Of a stretch of DNA of 64,000 bases, positions 37,479 through 48,200 are shown piece by piece (the stretch's first letter is position 1; every line of letters begins with the position of its first letter). Source of the stretch: Mycobacterium sp. ITM-2016-00317 (lineage in GTDB: Bacteria > Actinomycetota > Actinomycetes > Mycobacteriales > Mycobacteriaceae); contig NZ_CP134399.1 of NCBI RefSeq assembly GCF_002968295.1, forward strand, positions 3,844,001 through 3,908,000, given 5' to 3'. The notes beneath the pieces are model-generated. The model was given only the letters and a program-made list of their open reading frames with translations. It did not search any database and was not told the DNA's origin. Position numbers and translations under genes: made by a program.

Positions 37479-37512
37479 GGGCTGTCCGCTTTCACGGACA
37501 GCCCTCAGTGCA
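37471..37512 (+). terminator. Perfect 18-bp hairpin at the end of the glycosyltransferase gene
   Basis: TGCACTGAGGGCTGTCCG (37471-37488) and CGGACAGCCCTCAGTGCA (37495-37512) pair perfectly around a CTTTCA loop. The stop TGA (37476-37478) is within the left arm. Only two T follow, so it is a GC-rich actinobacterial-type terminator. Confidence 0.8.
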
Positions 37513-37523
37513 TTGTCGGTTCT

Positions 37524-37641
37524 AGGCGGACCTGATTGCCCGACTCCTCAACGCGTCTCGTCCCTCGCCGCTTGACCGTCGTCAGGCGGACTTAATTGCC
37601 TGACTCCTCAACGCGTCTCGTCCCTCGACGCTTGACCGTCG

Positions 37642-37653
<12 letters not shown>
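37524..37653. repeat. 60-bp tandem repeat, two units plus partial third, abutting clpX
   Basis: Units are at 37524-37583 and 37584-37643 and differ at about four positions. A partial third starts at 37644 (AGGCGGACTT). Every unit starts AGGCGGAC and contains GACTCCTCAACGCGTCTCGTCCCTCG. The third partial copy is the last codons of clpX, so the array seems to have grown from the gene end outward. Confidence 0.85.
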
Positions 37654-38922
<1,269 letters not shown>

Positions 38923-39304
38923 TGTGCTGTGGTCCTACTTCCTGTCGCCGTCGATATCCAGTCGTTTCGGTGTGCTGCACCGGGACCGCCGGGTGTATCC
39001 CCGACGCTACCCGCAGGTTCCGTCGCTGTGCGACCGATAAAGCCGAATCGCGTCGGTGGTATTCACGTGTGGTTGCGTCAACATATCGCCTGAGCCGTCC
39101 GCGATGCCGCGCAACGCACCGCCGTGTCTCTGGCGTGTCGCCGCCGTTACCCGACCGAGAGTACCTGCCCTACCGCGAGGTGGCCGGGTGACCTCGTGAC
39201 CTGGGATCCGCCGCCGAACTGAACGTGCGCGGCCACGACGATGCCCGGCGATCCGTCACCGGCGCTGTGGCCGGTCCGGGTCACCGGGCATCGTCGAGTG
39301 GGCA
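38923..39304. other. 382-base intergenic region with clpX promoter and a hairpin
   Basis: No credible gene is seen. It must contain the clpX promoter. CGACGATGCCCGG (39236-39248) and CCGGGCATCGTCG (39284-39296) form a 13-bp perfect inverted repeat with a further small stem inside the loop, just after the stop of the secreted-protein gene at 39305, so a terminator for it. The rest carries no recognised regulatory site. Confidence 0.5.
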
Positions 39305-39586
39305 TCAGCGGGGTCCGGGCCCCAACGGCCCGGGCCCCAGCGGTCCGGGGCCGACCGGTCCCGGCCCGACGGGTCCGATGACGCCGCCCACCCCGATCGG
39401 ACCGGCGGGGCCGATCACCGGGTTCGGCGGGTTCACGTACACGTTGACCGCAACGCACGTCGCCGTGACGGTGTCCCAGTACGTTCCGCCCGGGCACACC
39501 GGCTCCTGGGCCTGTGCGACCGCGGCCGTCGTGGTCTGGATCAGCACCCCGGCCAACGCCGACGCCGCCAGCGTCACTAGCGTCAC
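39305..39586 (-). CDS. Small exported Pro/Gly-rich protein with collagen-like GPx tail
   Basis: A 93-residue protein. A hydrophobic signal segment ends in AQA before the mature part EPVCPGGTYWDTVTATCVAV, where two Cys could form a disulfide. Residues from about 55 are Gly-Pro repeats of the type GPxGPGP. The GTG at 39586 is the first start in the frame after an upstream stop, and the signal n-region is unusually short and uncharged. Similar CxGGxxWD...C domains with low-complexity tails occur in small mycobacterial secreted proteins. No function can be given. Confidence 0.65.
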   Translation of the reverse strand: MTLVTLAASALAGVLIQTTTAAVAQAQEPVCPGGTYWDTVTATCVAVNVYVNPPNPVIGPAGPIGVGGVIGPVGPGPVGPGPLGPGPLGPGPR

Positions 39587-39654
39587 GCGCGACCGATTCG
39601 CTGCGACATGGACACCCCATTACGTCACCCCCGCTACCCGACGGCGGCCGGCCG

Positions 39655-39667
39655 TACCCTGCGGACA
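39655..39667 (+). promoter_or_regulatory. Probable leaderless promoter
   Basis: TACCCT (39655-39660) is a TANNNT box exactly 6 bases before ATG 39667, and there is no Shine-Dalgarno in between (GCGGAC). Confidence 0.45.
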
Positions 39668-40110
39668 TGACCTCGCTTCAGGACGCGTTCGCGCTGGCCC
39701 GCGACGAGAACGGATTGGCCGTGGTGGCTACGCTGCGCGCGGACCAGACGATCCAGGCCTCACTGATCAACGCAGGCCCGCTCCCGCACCCGGCCACCGG
39801 CGAACAGGTGCTGGGTTTCGTCACCTACGGGCGGGTCAAGCTTGCGAACCTGCGCTCCCGGCCACAGATCGCGGTGACGTTCCGGCGGGGCTGGCACTGG
39901 GCCACCGTCGAGGGCACCGCCGAACTGGCCGGCCCGGACGATCCCCAGCCGTGGCTCGGGACCGACGACACCCTCCCCCGGCTGCTGCGGGACATCTTCA
40001 CCGCCGCAGGTGGCACCCACGACGACTGGGACGCCTACGACCGCACGATGCGCGAGCAGCGCCGCACGGCCGTGCTCGTCACGCCGACCAGGATCTACGG
40101 CAACAGCTGA
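39667..40110 (+). CDS. Pyridoxamine 5'-phosphate oxidase-like / F420-binding split-barrel protein
   Basis: A 147-residue split-barrel flavin/deazaflavin-binding protein. The order FALARDENGLAVVATLRADQ, VLGFVTYGRVKLANLRSRPQIAVTFRRGWHW and VEGTAELAGPDD matches the actinobacterial PPOX-class F420-dependent family (FDOR-B). It may reduce a small organic molecule with F420H2. It stands alone; the convergent haloperoxidase gene ends 12 bases later. Confidence 0.82.
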   Translation: MTSLQDAFALARDENGLAVVATLRADQTIQASLINAGPLPHPATGEQVLGFVTYGRVKLANLRSRPQIAVTFRRGWHWATVEGTAELAGPDDPQPWLGTDDTLPRLLRDIFTAAGGTHDDWDAYDRTMREQRRTAVLVTPTRIYGNS

Positions 40111-40122
40111 GGAACGTAGGCC

Positions 40123-41502
40123 TCACGCGCCCTCACCGAGTGACGGCGCGTTGTTGAAGAACTGGTGCGCCTCGCTGCCGACCGCCAACCCCAGCGGCAC
40201 GCCTCCGATCTTTTGACTGGGGTTGCGCGGAATGCCGTCGAAGCGCCAGTGCACGCCGAGGTAGACCCGGCTCACCGAGTTCTCCCAGACCGGTTCCACA
40301 AAGTTCTTGAACGTGACCGGTGTGAGGGCCCGCAGCGAGCCGTCGGGGTCTGCTGCGATGCCGTCCAGTTCGTCAGAGACGAAGGTGAACGTCTCCTCGG
40401 GGACGGGAACCGAATCTCCGGTTTCGACGTCGAGCACGTCGGCGACGGTGATCGGACTCGGGTTCTTGATCAGTCCCAACCGGAGCACCTGCATCACCGC
40501 CGCGCCGAACGATGCGTGACCGGAAGGGTAGGCCGGGAACGGCGGGGTGGCGGTGGCACGCGAGCCGTTGGTCTGCGGCGCGCCCAGCGGAGCCCAGAAC
40601 GGATCGCCGTGCGGTGCGGGCTCGTTGCGGATGCCGATCACCGGTCGCCACACGTTGTGGACGTACTTGTAGTACCAGGCATCGATACCCGCGTCGGCCA
40701 TCGCGACGTTCAGCACAGCGAACAGCTCCGCGGTCTGACTCTGGTTCAGCGAGCGGTTCTCCAGGACCTTCCGTGCGATCTGGTTGTACAGCCTGGGCGG
40801 TACGCCGAGGTTGTTGGCGCCGTCGTACCCCCAGTAGACGCCGATGCGTTCCTGCTCGGCAGTCCGGAGCTTCCGCTGCACCGACCCGTAGTCCCGCACC
40901 TCCTCGAAGTCATCTTTGTAGTCGGGATCCAGCAGATGGTTCTCCGGGTGATTGTGGCCGGGGAACGGCGCGAGCATTTGGTGGCCGGACTCGGCGAAGC
41001 GGGTGACATTTCCCCACACCGGCCCGAGGCGCGGCTGTCTCGCCGAGTAGGGATCGGCCCGGTGCTCGCCGTAGGCGGGCGTCGGCACCTGCGGCGCTTC
41101 GATCGACACGTCCGATCCGTCGCCGGTCCGCAGCTTGATGATCTCCATCGCCACCTTCGCACCACTGCCGAAGGCGCCATTGTTGTACCGGCCCAGGGCG
41201 TCGTCGAAGAATCGCCCGTAGGCGGGATAGAGATGTTTGAGCATGGTCACCGCGGCGCCGGCGATGACGTCGTCGATCGGCCCGCTGACTCCGACGGGGG
41301 GTTGGCCCTTCTTGGTCAGATAGGCGGCGGCCGGATTCCCCGTGGGATGGAACGCCACGGCGTCGTGGACGGCGAGGTGCACCATGGCCATCGCCCGCGC
41401 GGTCCGGATCGGACCCGGCTGTTGGTTGTTGACGTACCCCCTGCTGAAGTCCCGCCTGGAGGCTTCCAGCAGCACAGAATTCCAGTACAACACGCTGTTC
41501 AT
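40123..41502 (-). CDS. Vanadium-dependent haloperoxidase / PAP2-superfamily protein
   Basis: A 459-residue protein with the three vanadate/phosphate-binding motifs: KYVHNVWRP, PFPAYPSGHASFGAA and SRVYLGVHWRFDG. The extra N-terminal helices before the motifs indicate the bacterial vanadium chloroperoxidase branch rather than a plain acid phosphatase. The start ATG at 41502 follows GGGGAGGA; the in-frame start at 41544 is less well placed. No signal peptide or membrane helix is seen. The substrate is unknown. Confidence 0.85.
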   Translation of the reverse strand: MNSVLYWNSVLLEASRRDFSRGYVNNQQPGPIRTARAMAMVHLAVHDAVAFHPTGNPAAAYLTKKGQPPVGVSGPIDDVIAGAAVTMLKHLYPAYGRFFDDALGRYNNGAFGSGAKVAMEIIKLRTGDGSDVSIEAPQVPTPAYGEHRADPYSARQPRLGPVWGNVTRFAESGHQMLAPFPGHNHPENHLLDPDYKDDFEEVRDYGSVQRKLRTAEQERIGVYWGYDGANNLGVPPRLYNQIARKVLENRSLNQSQTAELFAVLNVAMADAGIDAWYYKYVHNVWRPVIGIRNEPAPHGDPFWAPLGAPQTNGSRATATPPFPAYPSGHASFGAAVMQVLRLGLIKNPSPITVADVLDVETGDSVPVPEETFTFVSDELDGIAADPDGSLRALTPVTFKNFVEPVWENSVSRVYLGVHWRFDGIPRNPSQKIGGVPLGLAVGSEAHQFFNNAPSLGEGA

Positions 41503-41644
41503 GAGTGTCCTCCCCGTTGAGTCACGCGACGCAGACAGCGCCACAACTCGGAGGTTAGGGAGGTTCAGAAACGCCGCAGCGCGTAGTGCGCTACCTCTTT
41601 CGAGGCGCGCACCACGCGCTGCGACGGTACTACCGGGAGACCGC

Positions 41645-42304
41645 TCAGCCCTTCTGGGCCGACAGCTTGCGGTACTCCAGGACCGTGTCGATGATCCCGT
41701 ATTCCTTGGCCGCCGCGGCGGTCAGGATCTTGTCGCGATCGGTGTCCTTGCGGATGACGCCCGGATCCTTACCGGTGTGCCGCGCGAGGGTCTCCTCCAT
41801 CAGCGTGCGCATCCGCTCGATCTCGGCGGCCTGGATCTCCAGGTCGGAGAACTGACCCTGGATGACGCCGCCGAGCGCGGGCTGATGGATCAGCACACGC
41901 GCGTTGGGCAGGGCCATCCGCTTGCCGGGGGTCCCGGCGGCCAGCAGCACCGCAGCGGCCGAGGCGGCCTGACCGAGGCACACGGTCTGGATGTCGGCAC
42001 GCACGTACTGCATGGTGTCGTAGATCGCCATCAGGCTGGTGAACGAACCACCGGGCGAGTTGATGTACATCGTGATGTCGCGGTCGGGATCCAGCGACTC
42101 CAGGACCAGCAGCTGGGCCATGATGTCGTTGGCCGACGCGTCGTCGACCTGCACGCCGAGGAAGATGATGCGTTCCTCGAAGAGCTTGTTGTACGGGTTG
42201 GACTCCTTGACGCCGAAGCTCGAGTGCTCGATGAACGACGGCAGGATGTAGCGGGCCTGCGGCTGCACGCGGGGGTCCAGGGACGGGTGGATGTTGTCGG
42301 TCAT
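41645..42304 (-). CDS. clpP2: ATP-dependent Clp protease proteolytic subunit ClpP2
   Basis: A 219-residue serine peptidase. The triad is Ser in [12 protein letters not shown], His in [12 protein letters not shown] and Asp in [11 protein letters not shown]. It forms the mixed ClpP1P2 tetradecamer with its neighbour and is driven by ClpX or ClpC1. The ATG at 42304 overlaps the clpP1 stop (ATGA), so the two are co-translated. Confidence 0.97.
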   Translation of the reverse strand: MTDNIHPSLDPRVQPQARYILPSFIEHSSFGVKESNPYNKLFEERIIFLGVQVDDASANDIMAQLLVLESLDPDRDITMYINSPGGSFTSLMAIYDTMQYVRADIQTVCLGQAASAAAVLLAAGTPGKRMALPNARVLIHQPALGGVIQGQFSDLEIQAAEIERMRTLMEETLARHTGKDPGVIRKDTDRDKILTAAAAKEYGIIDTVLEYRKLSAQKG

Positions 42305-42912
42305 TTGTCGATTCCTGCTCCCGGTCCGTCGCCGTTGATGGTCACGCTGGTGATGATGTGATCGACGAATCCGTACTCCAGGGCTTCCTGCGCGGTGAAC
42401 CAGCGGTCGCGGTCGGAGTCGGCTTCGATCCGTTCGATGCTCTGCCCGGTGAACTCGGCGTTCAGCCGGAACATCTCCTTCTTGATCGACGCGAACTGCT
42501 CGGCCTGGATGGCGATGTCCGCGGCGCCGCCGGTGATGCCACCCAGGGGCTGGTGCATCAGGATCCGCGCGTGCGGCAGCGCGTAGCGCTTGCCCTTGGT
42601 GCCCGCGGCGAGCAGGAACTCGCCCATCGAGGCGGCCATGCCCATTGCGTAGGTGGCCACGTCGCACGGCGCGAGCACCATGGTGTCGTAGATCGCCATG
42701 CCGGCGCTGATCGAGCCGCCGGGCGAGTTGATGTAGAGGTGGATGTCCTTGGTCGGATCCTCGGCCGACAGCAGAAGGATCTGAGCGCAGAGCCGATTCG
42801 CGATGTCGTCGTCGACCTGGGAGCCCAGGAAGATGATGCGCTCGGCCAGCAACCGCTCATACACCGAGTCGACAAGGTTGAGGCCCGATGAGGCGCCACG
42901 CATGTCAGTCAC
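42301..42912 (-). CDS. clpP1: ATP-dependent Clp protease proteolytic subunit ClpP1
   Basis: A 203-residue serine peptidase. The triad is Ser in [11 protein letters not shown], His in [11 protein letters not shown] and Asp in [10 protein letters not shown]. The start is taken as the GTG at 42912 ([10 protein letters not shown]), matching the MSQVTDMR start I recall for M. tuberculosis; ATG 42972 and ATG 42903 are alternatives. It lies between tig and clpP2, a conserved mycobacterial order. Confidence 0.96.
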   Translation of the reverse strand: MTDMRGASSGLNLVDSVYERLLAERIIFLGSQVDDDIANRLCAQILLLSAEDPTKDIHLYINSPGGSISAGMAIYDTMVLAPCDVATYAMGMAASMGEFLLAAGTKGKRYALPHARILMHQPLGGITGGAADIAIQAEQFASIKKEMFRLNAEFTGQSIERIEADSDRDRWFTAQEALEYGFVDHIITSVTINGDGPGAGIDK

Positions 42913-43026
42913 GACTGGATACCTGCTTTCTTTGTGTACTTCCGACGCGGTGACCGGTCTTACGAATGACACTAACGAACCCGCGCCGCCGGGGAGTCCC
43001 CAGACGGCGCGCGTTCGCTTACAGCA

Positions 43027-44457
43027 TCACTTGGTGTCGTCGGCCTGCTCGTCGGAATCGGCCTGCTCCTCGGAAGCGTCGGCCGCGTCGGCCTCGGCGT
43101 CCGCGCTGTCCGCTTCGCCCGCCCCGGCCTGCTCACCGGAGGGCCCGAAGAACTCGGTGGTGTCGATCTCGGTGCCCTCGGTGTCGGTGACGGTCGCGCC
43201 GTGCACGACCGCGGCGACGGTCAGGCCGCGGCGGACGTCGGCGAACATCGCGGGCAGCTGGTTGTTCTGCTGCAGCATCTGCAGCAGCTGCTGAGGCTCC
43301 AAGCCGTACTGGCGCGACATCAGCACCAGGCGCTCGGTCAGGTCGTTCTGACCGACCTGGACGTCGAGCTTGTCGGCGATGGCGTCCATCAGCAGCTGGG
43401 TCTTGATCGCCTTCTCCGCGTTGGCGCGGTTGTCGGCGTCGAACTCCTCGCGGCTGCTGCCCTGCTCTTTGAGGGTCTCGGCGAACTTGTCCTCGTCGTG
43501 GTCGAGGCCGTGGATCGCGTTGTGCAGCGTGTCGTCGATCTGGGCCTGCACGACGGCCTCGGGCAGCGGGATCTCGGTCTGCTCGAGCAGCACCTCGATG
43601 GCCTTGTCGCGGATCTCCTCGGCCTGCTGGACCCGCTTGATCCGGCTGACCTTCTCCTTCAGATCGGCGCGCAGCTCGTCGACGGTGTCGAATTCGCTTG
43701 CCAGCTGGGCGAAGTCGTCGTCGACCTCGGGCAGCTCGCGCACCTTCACCGACTTGACGGTGACGGTGACCTCGGCCTCCTGGCCGGCGTGCTCACCGGC
43801 GACCAGCGTGGTGGTGAAGGTCTTGGACTCGTCGACGTTGAGCCCGATGATCGCCTCGTCGAGGCCCTCGATCAGCTGTCCGGAGCCGACCTCGTGGGAC
43901 AGCCCCTCGGTCTGGGCCTCGGGCACGTCGGTGCCGTCGACGGTGGCCGACAGGTCGATGGAGACGAAGTCGCCGTTCTCGGCGGGCCGGTCGACACCGG
44001 TGAGGGTGCCGAAGCGCTGCCGCAGCGACTCGATCTCGGCGTCGACGTCCTCGTCGGCGACCTGGATCGGGTCGACGGTGATCTTCAGGGCTGCCAGGTC
44101 GGGCAGCTCGATCTCGGGACGGATGTCGACCTCGGCGGTGAAGACCAGCTCCTCGTTGTCCTCGAGCTTGGTCACCTCGATCTCGGGCTGGCCGATCGGC
44201 TGCAGCGACTCGGCGGTGATCGCCTCGCTGTAGCGGGCCGGCAGTGCGTCGTTGACGACCTGCTCGAGTACGGCGCCGCGACCGACGCGGGCCTCCAGCA
44301 GCTTGCGCGGGGCCTTGCCGGGACGGAACCCGGGAAGCCGAACCTGCTGGGCCAGCTGCTTGAACGCGCGGTCGATGTCCGGCTCGAGCTCAGTGAAGGG
44401 CACCTCCACGTTGATGCGAACCCGGGTGGGGCTCAACTTCTCGACGGTGCTCTTCAC
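43027..44457 (-). CDS. tig: Trigger factor, ribosome-associated chaperone/PPIase
   Basis: A 476-residue chaperone. The N-terminal ribosome-binding domain has the signature [17 protein letters not shown] at about residues 45-61. The FKBP-type PPIase domain covers about residues 155-245 ([13 protein letters not shown] to [19 protein letters not shown]), and the C-terminal helical domain ends in an acidic Ala/Asp/Glu tail. The GTG start at 44457 follows AGAGGAGC. It is 114 bases upstream of clpP1 in the same direction, with tRNA-Pro just upstream. Confidence 0.97.
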   Translation of the reverse strand: MKSTVEKLSPTRVRINVEVPFTELEPDIDRAFKQLAQQVRLPGFRPGKAPRKLLEARVGRGAVLEQVVNDALPARYSEAITAESLQPIGQPEIEVTKLEDNEELVFTAEVDIRPEIELPDLAALKITVDPIQVADEDVDAEIESLRQRFGTLTGVDRPAENGDFVSIDLSATVDGTDVPEAQTEGLSHEVGSGQLIEGLDEAIIGLNVDESKTFTTTLVAGEHAGQEAEVTVTVKSVKVRELPEVDDDFAQLASEFDTVDELRADLKEKVSRIKRVQQAEEIRDKAIEVLLEQTEIPLPEAVVQAQIDDTLHNAIHGLDHDEDKFAETLKEQGSSREEFDADNRANAEKAIKTQLLMDAIADKLDVQVGQNDLTERLVLMSRQYGLEPQQLLQMLQQNNQLPAMFADVRRGLTVAAVVHGATVTDTEGTEIDTTEFFGPSGEQAGAGEADSADAEADAADASEEQADSDEQADDTK

Positions 44458-44505
44458 GATTGGTGCTCCTCTATTGCGTCTGACTCGGTGGACGGGTGTT
44501 GCCGG

Positions 44506-44579
44506 TCGGGGTGACAGGATTTGAACCTGCGGCCTTCCGCTCCCAAAGCGGATGCGCTACCAAGCTGCGCTACACCCCG
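44506..44579 (-). tRNA. tRNA-Pro (anticodon TGG)
   Basis: The minus strand folds as a cloverleaf: acceptor CGGGGTG pairs with CACCCCG, discriminator A, the D-arm AGCGCAGCTTGGTAGCGC, the anticodon loop TTTGGGA flanked by CCGC/GCGG, and the T-arm with GGTTCAAATCC. It is 74 nt, with no encoded CCA. Confidence 0.96.
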
Positions 44580-44714
44580 GTCGCTGCTGCGCACGCTCGC
44601 GCGCAGCATCAGACCACCGGCGATCCTACGTCCTGGCCACACCGAAGCCTCAATTGGATTTGAGTTAGGCGGACCCGTTACCATCTGCCGGTACTGTCAC
44701 GAAGTGCAGCACAC

Positions 44715-44788
44715 GCGGGCGTAGCTCAATGGTAGAGCCCTAGTCTTCCAAACTAGCTACGCGGGTTCGATTCCCGTCGCCCGCTCCA
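44715..44788 (+). tRNA. tRNA-Gly (anticodon TCC)
   Basis: Acceptor GCGGGCG pairs with CGCCCGC, the D-arm holds AGCTCAATGGTAGAGC, the anticodon loop is CTTCCAA and the T-arm GGGTTCGATTCCC. The 3' CCA is encoded at 44786-44788. An intrinsic terminator follows. Confidence 0.96.
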
Positions 44789-44802
44789 GCAGGACCATCG
44801 TG

Positions 44803-44835
44803 AAGCCCGTCGAACACAGCGTTCGGCGGGCTTTT
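44803..44835 (+). terminator. Intrinsic terminator after tRNA-Gly
   Basis: AAGCCCGTCGAAC (44803-44815) pairs with GTTCGGCGGGCTT (44821-44833) with one G-U pair, loop ACAGC, followed by further T residues (CTTTTG). It lies 15 bases after the tRNA end. Confidence 0.85.
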
Positions 44836-44888
44836 GCGTATCCACGCTTGCGGCGCGACCGCCCAGTCAGGGGCACCGGAAATGCACG

Positions 44889-45179
44889 TCAGCAGACGCG
44901 ACGGGTGGGCGACGCGTCGGTGAAGTTGGCGACGTCGGCCATCACGGCCGCACTGTCGGGCGATCCGAGCGCTGCGTCGACGGCGGCGTCGTCGGCGAAC
45001 TCGCACACCGCCAGCGCGATGGTGCCCTCGACAGTGCCTGCCGGAAAGAACGCCGTCGCGCTGCGCAGACCGTGGGGTTCCCACGCGGCCCGCACCAGCG
45101 GCAGGTGGGTGTCGACGTAGTAGTCGCGGTCGAACCGCGTCGATGCGTCTCCGGCGTACGTCACGAACATGGTCGTCAT
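44889..45179 (-). CDS. EthD-domain protein
   Basis: A 96-residue ferredoxin-fold (dimeric alpha-beta barrel) protein with the EthD pattern FDRDYYVDTHLPLVRAAWEPHGL near the N-terminus. EthD-like proteins assist P450 or aromatic-degradation enzymes; the actual role is unclear. Its ATG at 45179 overlaps the upstream hydrolase stop (ATGA), so it is last in the XRE-AKR-hydrolase-EthD operon. Confidence 0.8.
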   Translation of the reverse strand: MTTMFVTYAGDASTRFDRDYYVDTHLPLVRAAWEPHGLRSATAFFPAGTVEGTIALAVCEFADDAAVDAALGSPDSAAVMADVANFTDASPTRRVC

Positions 45180-45760
45180 TGCGGTCCGTCCACGGTGTCG
45201 AGGAAATTCAGTACGAGGCGCCGGAACGCGGCCGGCTGGTCGAGCGGGACCAGGTGCGCCGCACCCGGCACCACGACGAGCGGCCCGGCGCCGAGTTCAC
45301 GCGCCAACGCCTCACCGCCTTCGAAGAAGTCCGGCATGTCGAGGGCGCCGGGGCGCTGCAGTGGATCGGCACCGGCGGCAGGGGCACCGTGCTGTCCGCG
45401 ACGCTCCAACTGGTCGCACAGCATGCGCGTCACCGACGCCTTGGTGGCCTCAGGTGTCGCGGGCGCCGTCCAGGCGGTCACCCCGGCCCGTACCGCCTCG
45501 TCGATGTCCCCGCGGGCCAGCGCCGTCCGTTCCTCGTCCCAGGCCGCCTGCAGCACAGCCGACGGCGGCTGGTCGTGGGGACGGTAACCGATCGCCCGCA
45601 TCCCGGCGGCCGCGAACTCCGGCAGGTGCGCACGCCACATCGAACGGTCGGTGGGCCGCGCGTGCAGCAGCACCACCGTGTGGCCTGCCGCCGGACCCGT
45701 GTCGTCGGCAGGCAGGACACCCGGAGATTCTCGTACCTCAGACCGCGTTGGTGAGCTCAT
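45176..45760 (-). CDS. Alpha/beta-hydrolase remnant lacking the nucleophile elbow
   Basis: A 194-residue protein with the alpha/beta-hydrolase N-terminal strand ([37 protein letters not shown]) and the C-terminal catalytic-His region ([27 protein letters not shown]). Between them, where the GxSxG nucleophile segment of about 60-70 residues should be, it goes straight to [16 protein letters not shown]. The frame is unbroken, so this looks like an in-frame internal deletion. It overlaps the AKR gene by 23 bases and EthD by 4. Catalysis by the usual mechanism is not expected. Confidence 0.7.
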   Translation of the reverse strand: MSSPTRSEVRESPGVLPADDTGPAAGHTVVLLHARPTDRSMWRAHLPEFAAAGMRAIGYRPHDQPPSAVLQAAWDEERTALARGDIDEAVRAGVTAWTAPATPEATKASVTRMLCDQLERRGQHGAPAAGADPLQRPGALDMPDFFEGGEALARELGAGPLVVVPGAAHLVPLDQPAAFRRLVLNFLDTVDGPQ

Positions 45761-46638
45761 CGAGTTCCTCCTCGGTCAGGTGCACATCGACGGACTTGAC
45801 GTTCTCCTCGAGATGGGCGACCTTGGCGGTTCCGGGTATCGGAAGGACCGTCTCGGACTGCGCCAGCATCCAGGCCAACGCGACTTGCGACGCGGATACG
45901 TTGTGCACCTGTGCGATACGGTCGACGGGTCCGCCGGGCCGTGCCAGCGCACCGGCAGCGACCGGCGCCCACGGGATGAAGCCGATGCCCTCCCGGTGGC
46001 AGTACTCGAGGACATCTGCCGACGCGCGGTCGGTCAGATTGAAGCGGTTCTGCACCGTGGCGATCTCGGCGATCTGTCGTGCCTGCACGATCTGCTCGAC
46101 GGAGACCTGCGACAGCCCGATGGCGACGACCTTGCCCTCGTCCCGGAGCTTCTTCAGCTCCCCCACTTGGTCTTCCAGCGGCACCGCAGGGTCGACCCGG
46201 TGCAACTGGAACAGGTCGAGGTGGTCCAGACCGAGACGCCGCATACTGAGCAGGGCCTGCTGACGCAGGTATTCCGGCCGCCCACCGGCGGCCAGGCTTT
46301 GGGGCCGAGACGGACGACGCCGCCGTCGGTGTCGATGACGTCGGGCGCGTTACGGTGAGACCGGCCTTGGTGGCGATCAGCACATGCTCGGGATACGGGT
46401 GCAGCGCGTCGTGAATGATCTCCTCGCTGACGTGCGGGCCGTACGAGTCGGCGGTGTCGATCAGCGACACTCCGAGTTCCACGGCGCGGCGCACCACCCG
46501 CACACACTCGTCCCGGTCCTCCGGTTGCCCCCAGATGCTGCGCCCCGTCAACCGCATCGAACCGAAACCCAGTCGGGCCACGGTCTTTCCGGCGATCTCG
46601 AAAGTCCCGGCCTGGCTGGCCAACGCTGTGATCGTCAT
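45738..46638 (-). CDS. Aldo/keto reductase, two apparent -1 frameshifts near 46354 and 46275
   Basis: An NADPH-dependent oxidoreductase. From ATG 46638 (after GGAGGC) the frame reads the TIM-barrel start with [17 protein letters not shown], where Asp and Tyr are catalytic, and LIATKAGLT with the Lys. A base lost at about 46354 moves on to [13 protein letters not shown], and a second loss at about 46275 moves to [29 protein letters not shown], which continues to the stop. Restoring one C (ACCCGTAAC) and one G (GGCCGGGAA) gives 300 residues, the normal size. [10 protein letters not shown] and [13 protein letters not shown] are typical AKR. It is probably intact in life. Confidence 0.75.
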
Positions 46639-47513
46639 TCGAAGCCTCCGTTCCACGCGAGATCGCGTTGCGGTGAGTGCGGGTGTTCTTCAGCCAAGCG
46701 CTGCTCGGAAAGTCTTCGCAGGAGGACCAGCGCGTCCGCGCTGGAACTCCCGGGTTCGGCACCGTAGACCGAAAGATTCTGTCCCGGCGCACTTTCCACC
46801 GCCATGGATTCGAAGCTGAGTCGCAAAGATCCGACCTCGGGATGCCGGAACTCCTTGACCTCCCGGGTTCGCGGACGCACGTCGTAGTGCATCCAATGGG
46901 CCGTGAAGGCCTCGCTGCGCACCGTGAGGGCCCCGGTGATGCGCTCGATCCGCTCGTCATCGGGAAATCGCGCTGCCGAGGCCCGCAGATTTCCCACCGC
47001 GATGCGCGCCACCTGATCCCAGTCCGCGTAGAACTCGCGGGCAAACGGGTCCAGGAAGATCATCCGGAGCAGGTTGTCGAACCGCTGAAATCCGGAGTAC
47101 AACTCCTCGGCGATTGCGTTGGCCGCCAGGATGTCCTGGGCCCGTCCCACGACGAAGGCGGGCAGGTCGTGCAGGCTGTCCATCATCCGCAGCAGTTCGG
47201 GGGTGACCACGCTGTCCGGCGCGGCGGTTGCCTGCGGCGCGTAGCCACCCAACCGGAACATGTGCGCTGCGGCCGGCCCATCCAACCGAAGCACCCTGGC
47301 GATGGCCTGCAGCACCTGTGGGGACGGGATTCGTTCACGGCCCTGCTCGATCCGCGTGTAGTAGTCGGTGCTCACGCCGGCCAGCAGCGCAACCTCTTCG
47401 CGGCGCAGACCCGGCACCCGGCGGGACGGTCCTGGTGCCAGCCCGACGTCCTTGGGCGTAACCGCGTCGCGGCGGGCTCTCAGATAGCTGCCCAGATCGT
47501 TGTCCGCGTTCAT
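46635..47513 (-). CDS. XRE-family regulator with MmyB-like ligand-binding domain
   Basis: A 292-residue regulator. The helix-turn-helix is in [28 protein letters not shown] at about residues 33-60. The rest is the MmyB ligand-binding domain, with [26 protein letters not shown] and [19 protein letters not shown], which in this family binds fatty acids. The start ATG at 47513 is chosen over the upstream GTG at 47543. It overlaps the AKR gene (ATGA), so it heads a four-gene operon and probably represses it. Confidence 0.9.
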   Translation of the reverse strand: MNADNDLGSYLRARRDAVTPKDVGLAPGPSRRVPGLRREEVALLAGVSTDYYTRIEQGRERIPSPQVLQAIARVLRLDGPAAAHMFRLGGYAPQATAAPDSVVTPELLRMMDSLHDLPAFVVGRAQDILAANAIAEELYSGFQRFDNLLRMIFLDPFAREFYADWDQVARIAVGNLRASAARFPDDERIERITGALTVRSEAFTAHWMHYDVRPRTREVKEFRHPEVGSLRLSFESMAVESAPGQNLSVYGAEPGSSSADALVLLRRLSEQRLAEEHPHSPQRDLAWNGGFE

Positions 47514-47746
47514 GATTTCGACGGTAACCACGACTACGGGCAAATGGGTGGGTGCACCGCACCCCCGTGCATGGGCCGCAACGCCCTTCTCGGGCAGTTT
47601 GTTTGCGTTTTCAGCGGGTTGCGGTCAGGGGTGTGACGTCCTGCTTACCCGAGCCCTTCGGGGGCTATCGGTGCGGGTTCCGGAGTGACACTCTGGACCT
47701 ATCAGGACCCCGCTAGTCGGGCCAAGTTCTCACTGAGGAGTTTCGA

Positions 47747-48175
47747 ATGACCGACCACCGTCTGAGCGAAAAGTTCGACGAACTCTCCGACAAGGCGAAG
47801 GAGTCGGCGAGCAAGCTCAAAGCCTCCACCGAGCACGAGAAAGACCAGTTGAAGGCCGATGCCGCCGCGGCACACAAGCGTGCCGAGTCGACCACCGAGC
47901 AATTCAAGAAGCACGTCGACGACGCCTCGGACAAGATGGCCGCCCAGTGGGACGAGGTCCGCGACAAGTGGAAGGCCCACGTGGCCAAGATGCGCTCGGA
48001 GATCGAGGAGAAGAAGGAAGAGCACGACATCAAGGTCGCCGAACGCAATGCCGACCGGGCGGAGGCCTACGCCGAGGACGCCATCTGGTTCGCCGAGAGC
48101 GCCATCGAGGAGGCCGCGGCCGCTTGCATGGACGCCGTCTACGCGCGCGCGAACGCCGCAGCGCTGAAGTCCTGA
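47747..48175 (+). CDS. Conserved mycobacterial coiled-coil protein of unknown function
   Basis: A 142-residue, very charged and Ala-rich protein, probably an almost continuous coiled coil (SEKFDELSDKAKESASKLKAS, then heptads to residue 115). It ends with AIWFAESAIEEAAAACMDAVYARANAAAL, an amphipathic helix. No signal or membrane segment. GAGGAG precedes the ATG by 7 bases. A hairpin terminator follows the stop. I do not recognise a function. Confidence 0.82.
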   Translation: MTDHRLSEKFDELSDKAKESASKLKASTEHEKDQLKADAAAAHKRAESTTEQFKKHVDDASDKMAAQWDEVRDKWKAHVAKMRSEIEEKKEEHDIKVAERNADRAEAYAEDAIWFAESAIEEAAAACMDAVYARANAAALKS

Positions 48176-48200
48176 GCACGCCGCACCAAGCGCAGCAGCC

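Noticed and set aside
43201..44514. 437-residue plus-strand frame antisense to trigger factor
   Set aside because: Shadow of tig; low-complexity Leu/Gly/Val composition.
44715..44835. tRNA-Gly as an integration site for an island starting at 44889
   Set aside because: The tRNA is followed by its own terminator, and no duplicated tRNA 3' end or integrase was found downstream.
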